Shown: in pieces, positions 28,616-42,940 of the stretch | How the letters are laid out: every line of letters begins with the position of its first letter | Numbering within the stretch: the first letter of the stretch is position 1 | Source: Latrodectus hesperus | Taxonomy: Eukaryota > Arthropoda > Arachnida > Araneae > Theridiidae | Assembly (NCBI GenBank): GCA_037975125.1 | Contig: CM075857.1 | Coordinates: forward strand, 25,507,207 to 25,571,206 | Length of the DNA: 64,000 nucleotides | Direction of reading: 5' to 3' | Translations under genes and position numbers: made by a program | The notes under the pieces: model-generated | The model's input: the letters and a program-made list of their open reading frames with translations, nothing else | Databases searched by the model: none | What the model was told of the DNA's origin: nothing

Positions 28616-29089
28616 TTATTTCTGAATAACGTTGTTTAAAAGATCAATACGACAGCTGCTCGATTATCGACATAAATTTACATAAAAATACATACGACAT
28701 ACGCGTACGAAATAAAAATATTATTAAATTAAGTCCTCAAGGTATTGATGACTTATTTGAAACAATGAAAATTTATGAAACTGTTTTGAGGAATTTACTT
28801 GATTGAAAACTTCATTCATTTTATAATTTAGATAAAATTACTTATTATAATGCTACAGTAAAAAATCTAGTTTAAGTCTATGGCTGTCTGCTGTTTTGGC
28901 ACTATATAGTATAGAAATATGTTGTATGCGCATATTTAACATGATGGGATATATAAAACAATATTAATTTATCTTATTATTGAATAATAAAACAAAAATA
29001 AATTGTTGTCTTTTTTTTCGTACATGATAAAAATTTGGAAAAAAATAATTTAAGGTTTGATGAATACTTATACATATAGAAAAGGAATG

Positions 29090-29149
<60 letters not shown>

Positions 29150-32100
29150 GAGTTTTAATTTTTTGCCCAAAATTTATTAATACAATGGATTATAGTTTTT
29201 TTATCTTAGCAAATTGTGATTATTTGTATAGAAATAATCTTATGTAAAATAAAAAATACGTTTATCAATCGTAGGCAATGATAAAATTTGTATAGAGAAA
29301 TAGTCTAATGCTATTTTGATTATGTCTAAAAAACAGAAATTTTGTTAACAGTTGTTATTATGTAAAATTGTAAATTTATTTACAATTAATTATTAAAACT
29401 TTTAGAAAGAATAATAAATAGAAAGAGTTACGAATAAAGGTATTTGTGGAATATTTGAATGGTTTACACTATTTAAAATTTTATAAAAATAAGAAAATAA
29501 ATATTATTGTAAATCTATAAAAATATTATTTCTTGTTTCTGTATGTGTTATTCTAGGCTTTGTTTCGTCTTGAATGTGATATTCTTTTTTTAAAAACTGC
29601 TTTACGTTGAATTAAATTTTCAAATAAACATCACAATTTTCATGTTTATAATAATTTGTTGATGATTCGATGGCTCCAGTTACTTGTATGCTGTGTTGGA
29701 TACCATGTAAATGTTATCGATTTTTTAAAATTTTTGTTGATGTGTTAATGCTCTTCAACATATATTTTTAAAATTATCTGCAAATATAAAGAATAATTCT
29801 TGAAAATGTGAATATATTGTTAGCAGCCGTCGAAAAACATAGAAACATATATTGATGTAGGATTGTTTATTGAGAAAATTCATGTTAATGGCATATTAAT
29901 GTAATGTTCATTTTTTCTCCAACTGTGTGGTGTATTTTTTTTTTTTGTTCTAAAGTCGTTTATTTTTATGAAGCTCTGTGTTACAATTCGTTTTTTGCTG
30001 TGCAAAATGTCAATTTTTCAGAAATTTTCATGACGATTATGGTAGTTATTTTGTATTTCCTGGACTTAAATATTGAAAATTATTAAATATTATGGGATAA
30101 TGTATAATTTCTTCTAATCGCAATACAGCAAGGAAGATTAAATGTAGACCACCGGATGTTAAAAGCGGAATGTTATAATACAAAGTTAAATTGACTATAA
30201 AATGGTTGACATGATTGAATAAGGATTGAAAAACCATGAGTTTTTAAGCATTTAACAATTGTAAAATTGTTTCCAAGTGTTATATAAGTGAATTCATCTT
30301 ATAAATAATGACACAATAAAAAGTCTGATCGTAGAATCGATGAGGAAAAATTACATAATTCATTATATCCTCTTGTTGTCCTCAACAAAATATAGCATAG
30401 CAATACTCTAAAAATGGCAGCATATTATTAATCCTCTACTGAAGAAGCTTGGCAGAGATTTAAGACATCTCAGTTAGTATATGTCAAATAAGACGTTTTG
30501 GTTTACTTTTCCCTAATAAATGACGAGATTTCTTTTAAAAACTTTATTTCTTTATTTTTTTACTGAAAAAATAATTTATAAATTCCCAATTTTTTAAGTT
30601 TAAAATGAACTTAACTTAAAAACGATTATAATACGATATGAATATTGTATTATTATCTGCGTAATTTATATTTATGAAAGGAATTGTTAAAATTTTAAGT
30701 ATATTTTTTGTGAAAGTGTACATGTTAAGACATCTTCATGCACACTCATATCATCCAAAGCCTAAAAGTATTTTATGACATGGGTTCTGATTACTTATAT
30801 TAAAACCACTTATGAATACATCGGGCTTTCATTTTTATAGAGAGTTTTGATTCTGTCATAAAATGTGTGATTATATTATAAAATACTTGTATACGAATTT
30901 AAATGTCACGAAATGGATTCATATTGAATTTCGTAATTCAAATCAGCAAGTTATGTATATTTATCTAAATTCGATAATATTACTTTTAATGGATGATGTG
31001 AATAAAATAACTATGCCTAATGTGCAATTCTTTTAGTGGAAAGTTACAGAATAATTATTTCTTGTTACTTTAAAAACTTTGTAATTATAGTGACAATATG
31101 ATTGAAATTCTTATTTTAAAATGATATAATTGTTAATTCATGCTCATGCAAATATGTGTGTGCTCAGTTTTATCTACTAAATTTATTGGGCTCTGTTTTA
31201 AGAACTGGTGGGTCTTCGAAATGGTACGGGTGAAAATGTAGCTAAAGCATCTATTGAATATCTTGCATGAGTATTCATTAGGTTAAATGATTTGGGTGAA
31301 TGAATGATTGTACCTGTGATGTTCAAAATAGTTTTTAGGAATATGTAAGCCTTTGGCCAAACTTAGATAATTTAATAAAAGGTCTGATCTTTTACTATAA
31401 GTTATATATATATAGCTTCCGAATAATGTTTATTCTTATTACAAAAATTATTTCGAAAATAAAATTATAAATTCTGACATTTAATGAGTGATTTTTATCC
31501 ATTGACTTAAAAAAGAAAGCTGACCATTCTATCAAATGGTACGGTGGAAAGTTTTTGCTTTTAAAAATAAGCTTTTATTGAAATATACTTGAAAAGAAAG
31601 AAATAATTTTAATTCTGGTGTAAGAGAAGTATATAATCGTCGATCGCGTTTTAAAATTACCATTAAGTAAAGCTAATTTTTAATTTAAAGATGCAATTTA
31701 TGATACATTGATTCTTCAAGTATAAATGCCATTATTTCTGTCATCAAAACATGTTTCAACAGCGCTTTAACATGAATAAATAAGTCATCTTATATTATGT
31801 AAAAAATTAATTTTAATAATTTTATATTGACCATTTTTCTTTGGAATTTTATTAAACGATTCTTCGCAGGCATCCGCTCATCACAGGATTGAAAATTTCT
31901 TTTCTTACTATATACTTATACCTTGAAAATTCCTATATGGAAAAAATTTAATACACAATTATTTTTAAAATTAGTATATTCAGGTGTTATACGATTGTCA
32001 TTAATTTTACAATAAATTTAATTTAATTTTTATGCCCTCATAACTAACTACCTTTAAGTTATTTATATTTTGAATTACTCCTAAATCTGTAGCTGAGAAA

Positions 32101-33719
32101 TTTTTGTAAAACATTACTGAATAATAGATACATTTATGAAATGAAAAATACCACCTGATATTATCCGCAAAGCAGTCTCGCCATGAATATGATGTGAAAC
32201 TTCGCATTTCGGAGATACGCATTATATCAGCCACAGTTTATGGATTTTGCATTGTTGCAATCTGCATGCGTATTTCTTCCATCTCACTGTGAAGCCATCA
32301 ATGAAAGGCGGTATCTTGAATATTCTACTGATTTTTTACTACTTTCTTGCGATATTTATTTTATAATATTATATTAAATTTCTGTTCTACAAACAGCTCG
32401 GTGATGAAATTTCCTTTAAGAAATTTTAATTAATAATTTATAAAGTTAAGGGGAGAGAAAACTCAAAACTTGTCTCTTATAGTATTCTTTAAAATAACCT
32501 ACCTTCATACAAATACAAAATGCAATTAAATGTTTTTATGCTACGCCTAATTTTCTTAAAATGTTTTAAAAACATTTAATTTAACAGTATCTGTGTATTT
32601 CATTTGAAATTTTATCTTGCTAAAGATTTGAAATAATTGTTCAAATTAGTTTAATTAGTTATTAGACAAAATTGTTTTCCAATATATCATATCAAAACAT
32701 ATCTTTAGTGACTTATTTATTAGAATTTTTATGTATGTATTTTTGTGTATGAGTGCTGGTTTAAATTTATAAGAGACGTAGTTTTTATAAAATCATTTGA
32801 TTTCTTTCTTTATGTTTAAATACCATTTTCATCTATGTTTCAATTTCTTTCAATTAAATAACTGATATAGATTATTTCCTTTTTATTTACTTTAGTCATA
32901 CGATTATGTTTTATTACTCTTTAAGTAAATATTATGTTTAGTTAAGTATTTTTTTCATTTAATATTTTTATCCTTAAAATTTATTTTAAAATTCTTTTGT
33001 AAAAATATACTGTATTTTAATACACTATATTTTTTTATTTTTTGAAAATAATTAAATATTTTTGTTATTTATTTAAAAATAATGAAATAAAAATGCGTTA
33101 CAGATTAAATGAATTTTTTATTAACTCCCACAAATGGTAGAAAAAATTTAAAAAATAAAAAAAACTCTAATAAGTTCTCTTAGTTTTGATAAATATATAT
33201 ATAATCGCTTATGCATTAGTAAGATTAAAAGGATCTTTTTTTCTTGAAGTTCATACCTATAAATACTGCAGAAACTTCTTCCATTGTTAACTGGAAATGA
33301 AAATTTAATGCTTTATATTAGAGCATGGAAATTATTTTTTTGAAGTTTTGTTTGTAGATGGTCAGGATGATATGGTCCTCATAAAAATAAAATAAATTAT
33401 TACAATGTTGAATTTGATCATTTATTTTGCTTATTTCTTAGCAAATAAAGTGACTGCTATATATCTTATTATTTATAAAAAGTTAAATACTATGCTAAAT
33501 TTTTGAAAACAAATTTTCCACATAATATGTGGTGAATGAAAATTACAAGGTGCCTTATTCCAAAGATGCTCGTGGAAAATATTGTAAAATTATGTGGAAT
33601 TCACAGAGAATGGCGGTTAGAAATGTTTTACGTATTTCTAAGCTTGATTTTTTTTTTCCTATGTGCTTTATAACAAGCAGTTGAGTTTCGTTGGAAGATT
33701 TAAACTTGAAGAGAAAGTG
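28616..33719. other. AT-rich intergenic DNA
   Basis: No gene, exon or repeat recognised except the (TA)n at 29095. Short frames (60-75 codons) have AT-driven composition. Confidence 0.6.
29095..29149. repeat. (TA)n microsatellite
   Basis: TA run ending TGTATATATG. Confidence 0.98.
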
Positions 33720-33990
33720 AGAAAGACGTATGGTGGGGGAAGGTATAATTAAATTATCAAGGACTGTGTGTGTGTGGTGAAGTAGTCTTCCTTTGTATCC
33801 AGATCCCCATCTGTTTAGCAGCCTTACGAGACGTACGCATTCAACGTCTGGGTGTCGACTTGTGGTTTCGTCGTTTATCATGTGCCATTCATTCACAGGC
33901 ACCTACTTCTCTAGACATAGGACATGCATTGTGTGCTCGAACCAAACCTTTCCAATTTGGCCTTTGTTGAAATCCCTTAAATGGCAGCTT
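33720..33990. other. GC-richer island, open on both strands
   Basis: Overlapping frames of 66, 102 and 115 codons on both strands come from GC content rather than a clear protein. CpG-containing words include ACGAGACGTACGC and GTGTCGACTTGTGG. No exon was called. Confidence 0.25.
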
Positions 33991-35769
33991 TTCCTGTTAC
34001 TGGTGCACTTAATAGATAAAAGTTTGAAATCTGCTTTTCTTGTAGCCTTTGTGTTCTATTTATTCAATGTCACATTATCTGAGAAGAGTTTGTGTTTGTA
34101 GAAAAAGTCGCGATATTTCGACTGCTAAATTATCGAAACTTTAAAATTGTGGGAAAAGATGGAAAAAATTATTAAATAAATATTAGTTTCTTTTATAATA
34201 TTAAATAGTAAAAATGGATCAGTCTTCTTAAAAATACTCGTGATTTCATTTATTTTTGATTTTATTTCGTTATATTTTTATTCATTTTACCTTTAATTCC
34301 ATCAGACTTTGTCTCTTTTAATTTTAAATTTTTTTTATTCAAATGATTTCTCGAGTTACTTTACTTTGAGTCAATTCAAAATAAAAGCAAATCACATAGT
34401 ATACTTGCAAGATATTTTTAAAATTAAATTTATTAATTTAATTTCAATACATTCCATTAATGAATAGGTTTATTTTGTAGATATTCATTTTTTATATATG
34501 TAAAACAAAGGGGGGAAAATCGAATGAGATTTTCTTAGGAATTTGTTTACTACATTATTTCAATAAGTCTTATTTGTAAGTATGTTTCTCACATAGATGC
34601 ATACATTTTGTAGTTTACTTTAGAATTTCTTCTCTTTTATTCCCGTTTTCAGTTTGTATTAATTTCAAATAAAACCAAGAAACGTAGTTTCTAATAGATA
34701 ATAATTTTAAATAGATTCAGCATTATTGGAAACTTATTATTTGTTTCATGACATGATAGAAGTAATATAGACGTCTGAGAGATTCCATTTTGGAAATTTA
34801 CTAGTTTCCGAAATGAAACTTGTAAATTAGTTCCATTTTAAAATTTTAGTAACTGAATTAATTTTTTCCCCATATAAAGGAATAGATTATAAACGAATTT
34901 TTAATATGTTGCTTAGTCTTCTTTACCATAATTTCTAAAAAGAAAGCGCTGATCGCTTACTTGTTTATTGGTTAAACTGTTAGCAATGTGGTATTTAGAT
35001 ATATTTAAATAATATTTCATCGTGATTTGCATAATGTTAGATGCTTGGAAATTGATGAAAATTTCACTGCTAATATCAACGTCCAAAGATGCTAGGTTAT
35101 GTTCTTAAATAAAGGTATTGTATTTAAAAAAGAAATTACTTCCTTATTATTTTAACACTCGGATTTGATAAATCATTTTAATCTGCATTCCGAGAAATCT
35201 GATTTGGAAGGAGCACATGATGTGTATGACTTATTATTTTTATCAGAAAAAATAAATATTTGGTTTTTTACATTCAAATTATATTTCTTTGTTTATTCAT
35301 TTTAAAAAAAAGTAAATACAAATTTCTTGTATATAGACTTGTTTTAGTGAGTAAACAAAATACATTCGAAAACAAAATACAGTATGTTTTCAAATTTTGT
35401 CATCTATATTTGAGTGGTTTATTGCATTTCATGCCCCCAACCTTTTTTTTTAAACTTTACCTAGGATTAAAATAAAAATTTTGCGACTTCGTTATGCATT
35501 TCAATACTATATACAATTTAACAATGAGGCTTTTACGTTGATGTGACGTTTCTATACATCTTTAAGTATTATAAATAACTATTTTAAATGCTGTATTTAC
35601 TCCAATTCAGAATTTTTTTAGAAATTATGTTACATTTGGGTTTTTCCCTCTGTTCGCTAATATAACGTTTGAAAACGAGTTTTATATATTGTTACTCTTC
35701 CACAATAACTTGTAAGAGTCTATGTGTTTATTTTACTGATATGTTGTTGTTTTTTTAAAACACTTGGAC
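33991..35769. other. AT-rich intergenic DNA
   Basis: Nothing supportable seen. Confidence 0.6.
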
Positions 35770-36115
35770 AAATCAAGCTCGCTAGCCGACAGCTATGCGA
35801 AATTAAGTCAGAAAGGTGCACTTTCATTTAACCAGAGCATGTTGAGGTCAACGTACGTCTTTGTTCTAAGACTCTTCCGATAGATGGCATCACCAGAGTA
35901 TCCACTCTCTCTATTTTGTTATTGATCTGGATGAGAAGAAAAATTTCTCCAAACCCATAGAAACTGCTCAACGATCGACCACAAGATTTTCAATTCCACA
36001 GATTTAACGAGCACGTATATCGCATGTACTGTGGGTCTTTGGAGACATTAGGAATCGAACCCAGCCTTTCCGGACTGAAGGCTGATGCCCTAACCACGAT
36101 ATTACCTGGGCCTTT
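35770..36115 (-). mobile_element. tRNA-derived SINE-like copy
   Basis: On the minus strand there is an A-box-like ATCGTGGTTAGGGCATCAG (36082-36100) and a hairpin arm CAGCCTT...AAGGCTG. A B box GGGTTCGATTCC follows at 36051-36062. The tRNA-like head spans about 75 bases and is followed by a GC-moderate body of about 270 bases. Head plus unrelated body is the layout of a tRNA SINE. It is not a functional tRNA, because the acceptor stem does not pair. Confidence 0.6.
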
Positions 36116-37489
36116 ATTTGACTAATATATCTTTTATTTACGATTATCTCTCATCACAGTAGCTGTTACATTCATGAATGAAATATTACGCGTCACATGT
36201 GTTATGGTTTTTGGAAATAATTTTACTAGCCTCAATATCATTAAAATTGTGTCGAGATTAATTCAAATTGTATTTGTTTTTACATATAAAACAGATAATG
36301 TCCCCTTATTAGTCATTTGTTGTTGTTTTAATCAGTCAATTTAATCATCAGCTTGTAGGACATACCACAGCTTCTAAGACATTTGTTTTTGATAATATTT
36401 CTTCATTGACGATGCATTTCAAAAATTTGTAAAATTAAAAACTATTAAATTGAACTATATGATAGAGAAAAAAATTCTGCGCTTAGAAAATTTTGAGCAG
36501 TTTTGAGTTCACTGAATTAAATAAAATTAATTTTTGCCATTTAATCAATTACTATAAAATTGTGTGGATCCTCAGTTATATTATCATTAGTTCATGTAAA
36601 AATATTTTGAAGACAAATTTGGGATATAATGTACATATATTATGAATTAATAGTTAAAAAGCAAATAAAAATGCTACTTTATTTTCTGTTATAAAATAAT
36701 CGAAAGTTGAAAAAATTATAAAATACAGAATACTGTATAAAATATAAACTTCAGTGAAGAATCTTAAAATCATTATCTCATTGGTTAATGTCACTCCTTT
36801 CCAATTTTGATAACGGGACAGCTTTAAAGAATATGAAATATATCAAAGGTGTATAAAACAATGCATTGTTTATTATTGAATGTAGTACATTAAAAAATGT
36901 TATTTTTGCTTTAAAAAATATGCATGCAATCAGTATACATTAGTTTAATTGAATCTAAATATAAATTTTCAAATCCGAAAAATATTTTTTAAGCTATTTT
37001 ATTAAATTTACTAATTAATTGTAAAAATTGAATGCTAAATTATAGATATTTAATGTAGAAGTTGAGATTCCTTGCATCGAATAATTCATTTACTTAATTA
37101 CAGTTTAAGTCTAATCCGTCTTATTTTTACCAAAATCTTCTCAATGGATAATGTAGTTATTAATCATATATAAAAATAATTAAGTTCACTACAGTTGAAA
37201 CTATAAATGTTGTTTATATTTATTACATTTGCTAAAGTAGTAATGTATTGCATACATTTACACATTTCGAAATATTTGTACAAACATAACTAGTTTTTTG
37301 TGTAGTATAATATTTTTTCTATGAGTAATTAATTTTTTTTTTCGATGCAATATAATTTTATAGTCCTTCAGCCAAAAAAATATTATAAATTATCTCTTAG
37401 AATGGTCTATTTTGTACAATTATGAAGTTTTGTCTTTCAAAACTTTATATTCATGATAATAAATATGGTGAGTAAAATATTTATGAAAC
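36116..37489. other. AT-rich intergenic DNA
   Basis: Nothing supportable seen. Confidence 0.6.
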
Positions 37490-38450
37490 TTGTAAATTCT
37501 TGGGAATCCGCCACAGCCCTCAGAATTTGTATGTAACGACGTACCTCACGGAATATTTGATTGTTTACTGCGAGGGGAAAAAATAAACTCCCATTTGAAC
37601 GGTTGCGAAGGAACATAATATTTATTGCGAGATTTCTCGGCGCATCTTTACTTTTTTTTCCACTCGTGTTTTTGCAAGGAAGATTCTTGCAGCCATATAC
37701 TTATTTCCAGCATCTCCTTGGCAAAAGAGGCGGGAAAATATTCACGTGGGAATAAAAACCGATGTTCATGCGGCGATGATAATTCTCTAAAATATTATGC
37801 TTTCGTCAGGTTGCAAGTGAAGGTGGGCCATTTTTTATACACGCGTTCCTTGGGGTTTTTGAGTGGCCATGTGTATGGATGTTCTTCCCTTTCGACGCTA
37901 AGTCCCGTGTTCTCCCTTGATAGATGACCACTGGCGGACAACAATAGCCGTATGTAGATGACGACAGATGCAGGTGCGTCCATGGGAATATATCCGCTCG
38001 ACCGATCTGAATCTCTTGTCCCTCCCCAACCCCCAAGGAAGAAGAAGGAGGAGGAGATGTCCCTGTAAGAGGTATTCCCAGCAAAAGGGTGTTGGTTGAC
38101 GCCGTTTGTTTGTTTTTGCTGAAAACAGGCATCCATTATAGATGAAGTCTATTTCCATTTGGGTGATGTAAATGCATCTATCCCCAGGCATGAATTGATG
38201 TATGTATTTATGTATGATATTTCCCATCTGTCTCGGGCAGCGATGTGCTGTATACATTTGCTGACGGTTGTCCGTCCTCCTGTTTTGTTTGTTTCCCTGC
38301 TTCTTGGACCCTTGAGGAAAACGATCTTGGCTATCACCCACGCCATCCATTTTCCCTTTCTCCCCCCCTTCAATCCGTTCTTTTATCTGCTTCAGTTTGC
38401 CTTCGGGAGAGAGTTTTTTGGGTGCTCTTACACGGGTTGGGCATAAACAA
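37490..38450. other. Large GC-richer island of about 950 bases
   Basis: The largest island of the left half. Up to five overlapping frames of 74-150 codons occur on both strands, none with a recognisable domain and none with a clean pair of splice sites. Words such as GCCGTATGTAGATGACGACA and ATCCGCTCGACCGATCTG are CpG-containing. It could be a cluster of conserved elements. Confidence 0.3.
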
Positions 38451-41370
38451 TTCTTGAGTGAAAAATTATGCTAAAGTTTTCTTTTTTGTTGTTTTCTTTC
38501 TTACATAAAAACATTGGATAAACACTTAAGACTGCCGCATTCCCTTACCAAGATTATAGATCTGTAAACTTAAATATAGATTTCGTAATAGTCTCTAATA
38601 TATATACACAAACTCGTAAATGTTATTTAAATATTTAGGTTTCTATATTATTAGCCTGAATACACTTTTATAACAATGAATATTTCAAGAACTATTCTGA
38701 TACCCATTATTTCAATTCTTCAGAGCGAAAAAATTTTCATTGATTTATCGAAAGAGTGAGGATATCTTGGTTAAACCAATTTCTTGTGCCAGTGAATTTA
38801 TGTTGTAATGGAAGCATTTTATTGATTTCTGTTTGTGTTTGTCACCTTAATTGAATATATAGTATTTTACTTTAAAATAATGACTCACAGCGGATTATTA
38901 TTAATATTTGTCCGCTAATATTAATGTATAGATTTAATCACACGATACTAACGAAATGAAAACCGCCAGCTTTCTTCTTAAATGACGAGTTGTTCACATC
39001 CTTTCACAGTTTAATATGAATATCTAACATTTACGGGGTTCATTCTCGCAAATAGTAACAGTAGCATTTCAATGTTATTTGCTAGTTTGTAAGAATGTAT
39101 GACACGTTAAGGAATGCGTGTTTCTTATCCCAGTTGTAAATGAAAGCTTCACTGAATTTTGGAATGGAGATAATCATATTATGATGCCTATCAAAAGGAT
39201 AAAAAAAGAGTGATTTTTCTAAAATAGCTAATGTTAAGTCATCTTGAATTTTAAAAAAAATGTCATGCGATAAACTTTTCTCTTGTTTTATTCTAATCAA
39301 AATTTATAATGATTGTATAAAGTAAACTATAGAATTTGTGGGGAAAGTTTTAAGACTTAAATTTTTTATGTAGAATTTATATTTTAATCCAGTTAGTGTT
39401 TTCAGTGACTAAAAAATTTACAAATAATTACAAAAACCGTATTAGCTTATTATAATATTTTTTTAATACATGGTATTTTTAATTCTCAACCCATATTTTT
39501 TTAACCTATCCATTTTCTCAACTTAAAATGTTCAATATGATTCAATTAATAAGCCCCATGCTAGAAACTTATATTTCTTTTCCAACTTTTCAAATCAAAA
39601 TGAAAGTGAAATTAAATGCTTTGCAAATTTGTTGAAATTTTTACCGGTCAAAGATCTTCTAGTATTGCATTTTCTTAGATTACTTTTGTCATTTTTGCTT
39701 AAAGTGTTATTTTGTCAATTTTGAAATCAGCAAAACTAATTATTGTGAAAATAATATTTTATGATATTTTTTGATGGTTCACCAATTATATTGAACAGTA
39801 TGAAAAAACATAATATAATAATAAGTCTTTCATTAATAATTAAAACATAACATAATAAGTCTTTCATTAATAATTGAAACTGAATTGGATCAAAAGCGCT
39901 TACGTTATTATGAACTATTATATTTTTAATGAAAGAAAAAATCTTTTTGCTGTACTTAAGTTTACCCATTGATAAAATCAAGAATATTTTTTTATGTTTA
40001 ATTATTCACAAATTAAAACACATTGTGTCAGACAAACTCATAAATAATTTTTGATTATTAATGAGAAAACATCTTTTGTTTTTATTTTCATATTTATTTA
40101 TTCTTATTTTCAACATATATCTGCTTCCTCAATTTGCTTAATATTCAATGTAAATTGTTTTCATAAAAAACTTTAATCAACTGCTAACAGAGTATAATTA
40201 TCATTAGGTAAAATATTTATGGTAGAAGATTTTAATTTTGTTATTAAATTATTAATAATTTAATGATAATCATAATTTTCACTAAAAATCGCAAGAGAAG
40301 TAAAACATACTTACATAACAAATATTTACTTTGATAAATGTTTCACTTACTGTACAAATATGCTCATTATTTTATTGTACATTTCAATGCAATAAGTGAT
40401 TATCATAAATTATATTTTTAATATGAATGTATTAGTTAAATTATTTACCGCATTAATTACTTGGATTTGATTTGTACCAAATCTGATTTGATATGGTATC
40501 ACGGTTACAGTTATGCTAATTTAGTCGTTTAAAATTTCAAAAAGTGTAAATCAAAGAAATTCAAAAAGATTTAAATTTATAATAAATATTACTAAATTTT
40601 AATTTTGAATTTAAAATCAAAGGGCTTAGTTTGACATTTAATTTTTCAGAAAATATTTTTTTTAATTATTACGAAAATTATTGATTCATTACAAATATAC
40701 CCTAAAAATGTTTCTTTTCGGATAATGATGTTATTACTGTGTTTATGAAAGATAACAACTGTAGTAATATAATATTTCTGATATTCGGATCCATCTGAAA
40801 ATGTAATTAATTTCTTAATTGTTTACTTGTATGTTTGAATTCATTAGAACTTTACATACTACGTCATGACATTTTTAAATTTATAGTATAAAAATGGTTA
40901 TGTAATTATATGTATATTGTTAATAGAAAAATATATACAAATTATTTCGAAAAGAGATTTGTTTTACTGTAAAAAAATCTTACATATTTTTTCTTTCACT
41001 GTGAATCTGCCCTAGAGTTTGCTGATTAACGGGAGCTAATAAGTTTTGTTGTCCAAGTTGGAATCTTGTCGGAATTATGCAACTTAAATTCTCCTTGAAT
41101 TTGCATGCGATTGGGCATCAGAAATTTCCCTCTTCCTATTGGCTAAAAATAAATATTTAAATATGAATGTGAATTTTTTTAGAGGGCTCTATAACACAAC
41201 TCTGTAAATTGGGTTACTTTTTAATTTATTGAACTCTATGTAGGTGTTACTTTCCAGATTTTTTGTGATTTTTCCAGTTTTGATTTCATTGCTCATTTAA
41301 GTAATCTTTGTAATATTCAGCTCAACAAATTTAAAATTTTATTTACTCAATTTGGCTTCTTTCGAGAAAT
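38451..41370. other. AT-rich intergenic DNA
   Basis: Apart from the tandem duplication at 39818, nothing is recognised. It may include undetected 3' exons of the minus-strand RSPH1-like gene, but no MORN or acidic tail coding was found. Confidence 0.5.
39818..39880. repeat. Short tandem duplication, two 29-base copies
   Basis: ATAATAAGTCTTTCATTAAT plus nine further bases occurs at 39818-39846 and again at 39852-39880 with one difference. The offset is 34 bases. Confidence 0.93.
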
Positions 41371-41860
41371 ACAAAGTTTTTTGTGTACAAAACTCTTGTG
41401 AGGCCTATCTTGACAAATATTTCTGGAACCTGGACGATGACTAAGTTGGAAGAAAATACTGTAGAGAGATTTGAACAAAAGATTTTAAAGAGCATTTGTG
41501 GTGGTGTAGAGGAGAAGATTTAACTCAGAATTATATAGGATATATAAATAAACCTGATATTAAATATATAAAATTAAACAGAATGAACTGTTTATGAATG
41601 AACAGTTTCTTGCCAATTCTCATGTACTTTGAATGCATATGGCAACACTGTAAAAAAGTTCTGCATTTTCGACTTTTTGAAACTAGAAAGCGGGGTGGAC
41701 GTAGTTAACATGGCCTAACTCGGAGGAGTCAGATTTTTTACAATTAAAGAGAGTTATTGGTGGTCAAAGATTTTTCAGGAGTCGTCATGGAAAAGTCTTA
41801 AGAGGAAGGCATTGGATAACACTGGGCTTTCTGACCAATTTTGATGATGGTTTACTTAAT
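41371..41860 (+). pseudogene. Decayed LINE: tail of a non-LTR retrotransposon reverse-transcriptase ORF
   Basis: Frame 1 from 41371 has 50 open codons, with YKTLVRPILTNISGTWTM followed by VERFEQKILKSICGG. This is the characteristic 'LYKTLIRPILTYGSETWTLT...FERKILRRIFG' block found downstream of the RT palm in many animal non-LTR retrotransposons. It stops at 41521. Further on, in shifting frames, come NKPDIKYIKLNRM (the usual EPDIVKYIKINRLRWLGH block), then ETRKRGGRS and finally KALDNTGLSDQF. These correspond to the usual KRRRGRPRLRW and final GLS motifs. Stops and frameshifts show it is dead. No 5' RT palm or endonuclease region is visible upstream, so it is a 5'-truncated copy. It lies downstream of the last recognised RSPH1-like exon and on the opposite strand. 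Confidence 0.8.
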
Positions 41861-42243
41861 TTGATTGAATAGAATTTTTTTCTCAAATAAAGTCCTTGAT
41901 TTTTACATATATTATTATTAAAACGATATTTTTGCCTCCAACGAAAATGTAAACTTATTTTAGTTAATATAACTGTTAATATTAAATATTTAAAAAGATA
42001 AAGCTTTATGCATGCATGAGTAATTTACTTCCCCAAAAAAAGCAAATGGAGAAAAACAGTAATATTTTTTGTGTTTTACTTTGGACATCATGAAAAAAAA
42101 AGGTGGCAGTTAATGATATTTACTTTAGTGCCATTTGGCGACTTTATCGTCTGCATGGGCGAAATTGAAAAGCATCACAAGAATTTTAGATATATTTAAT
42201 GATTTTTGCATGAGATCTCTTTATAAAAACCAATCGTACTTAC

Positions 42244-42470
42244 CTTCCCATCTGAAAAATCGCCATAAAGTGAGATATTGTTGAGAATTACTAAAGCAGG
42301 TCCACTTATAACGCCGTCTTTAAAATTGCCTCGGTAGAGAAAATTGTTTTTCTTTTCGCAATAAAGGCCAAAGCCATGCTTAATGTCTAACTGCCACATT
42401 CCGTCATAAATATCGCCGTTGGCATAGATGTAGCGACCCTGCCCGTGCTTTTTGTTCTCCCACCATTCAC
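42244..42470 (-). CDS. RSPH1: RSPH1-like MORN-repeat protein, downstream internal exon
   Basis: Next exon of the same gene, 227 bases: two bases completing a split Gly codon, then 75 codons. The acceptor is TGCAATGAAG|GT and the donor is GGGAAG|GTAAGT, a near-perfect consensus in phase 0. The peptide continues from the previous exon as EWWENKKHGQGRYIYANG, then DIYDGMWQLDIKHGFG, NFLYRGNFKDG and ISLYGDFSDGK. The last two units are degenerate, as they also are in the RSPH1 family. The frame stays open past the donor for 13 codons to a stop, which would be the retained-intron product. No later MORN or acidic C-terminal exon was identified. A weak possible acceptor (CCCATGCAG) follows at 42151, with a short open frame behind it. 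Together the two exons give 132 residues. Confidence 0.87.
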
Positions 42471-42940
42471 CTTCATTGCAAATGAAACAATTAAGGAATC
42501 TATTATTAAATTGCATGTATGACATATTAGTTTACTTTTAAACTAAATAAATTGTTTCAATAAATTACAAATATCATAGTAATACTTTTTTTTTTATCTT
42601 TGTGTGTGAAAAATTTAAATGTCATTTATCTCATTTCTAGAATTTTTCTTTATTACCCAAGTTTCACTTGTTGTTTACATAAGATCGTATTAGTCATATT
42701 ACATTCTTTTTAAATTTGTACTTATGTACTTGCATGTTAAGTGTTTGACTGAGATGTTATTGTGAGGATTTTGCTTATAACAAAATAAACCTCCATTCCC
42801 ATCTGTCTAATGTAAAATTCATATATATCTAATAAAAAAATTACTTATCAGTTTTGCTCAAAGAAATCAACTATGTTTTTTTTATGTTATGTTATAGATA
42901 ATGGGAAAATTTAAAAAATTGAGTTTTTTTTTTTTTTTAC
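42471..42940 (-). other. Intron between the two RSPH1-like exons
   Basis: A 470-base AT-rich GT-AG intron, phase 1. It opens with GTAAAAAAA followed by a T-rich run on the plus strand and closes with GCAATGAAG. I see no repeat or other feature inside it. Confidence 0.8.

Noticed and set aside
36045..36115. Possible tRNA gene on the minus strand
   Set aside because: It has a T-arm and A box but no seven-base acceptor stem, and it continues into a SINE-like body.
37795..38350. Frames of 108-150 codons on the minus strand
   Set aside because: Three overlapping frames on the same strand and others opposite are all open, as expected from GC-rich noncoding DNA. No domain or splice support.
42085..42150. 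Terminal exon of the RSPH1-like gene after CCCATGCAG
   Set aside because: The acceptor is plausible, but the 20-residue peptide has no MORN or RSPH1 tail similarity.
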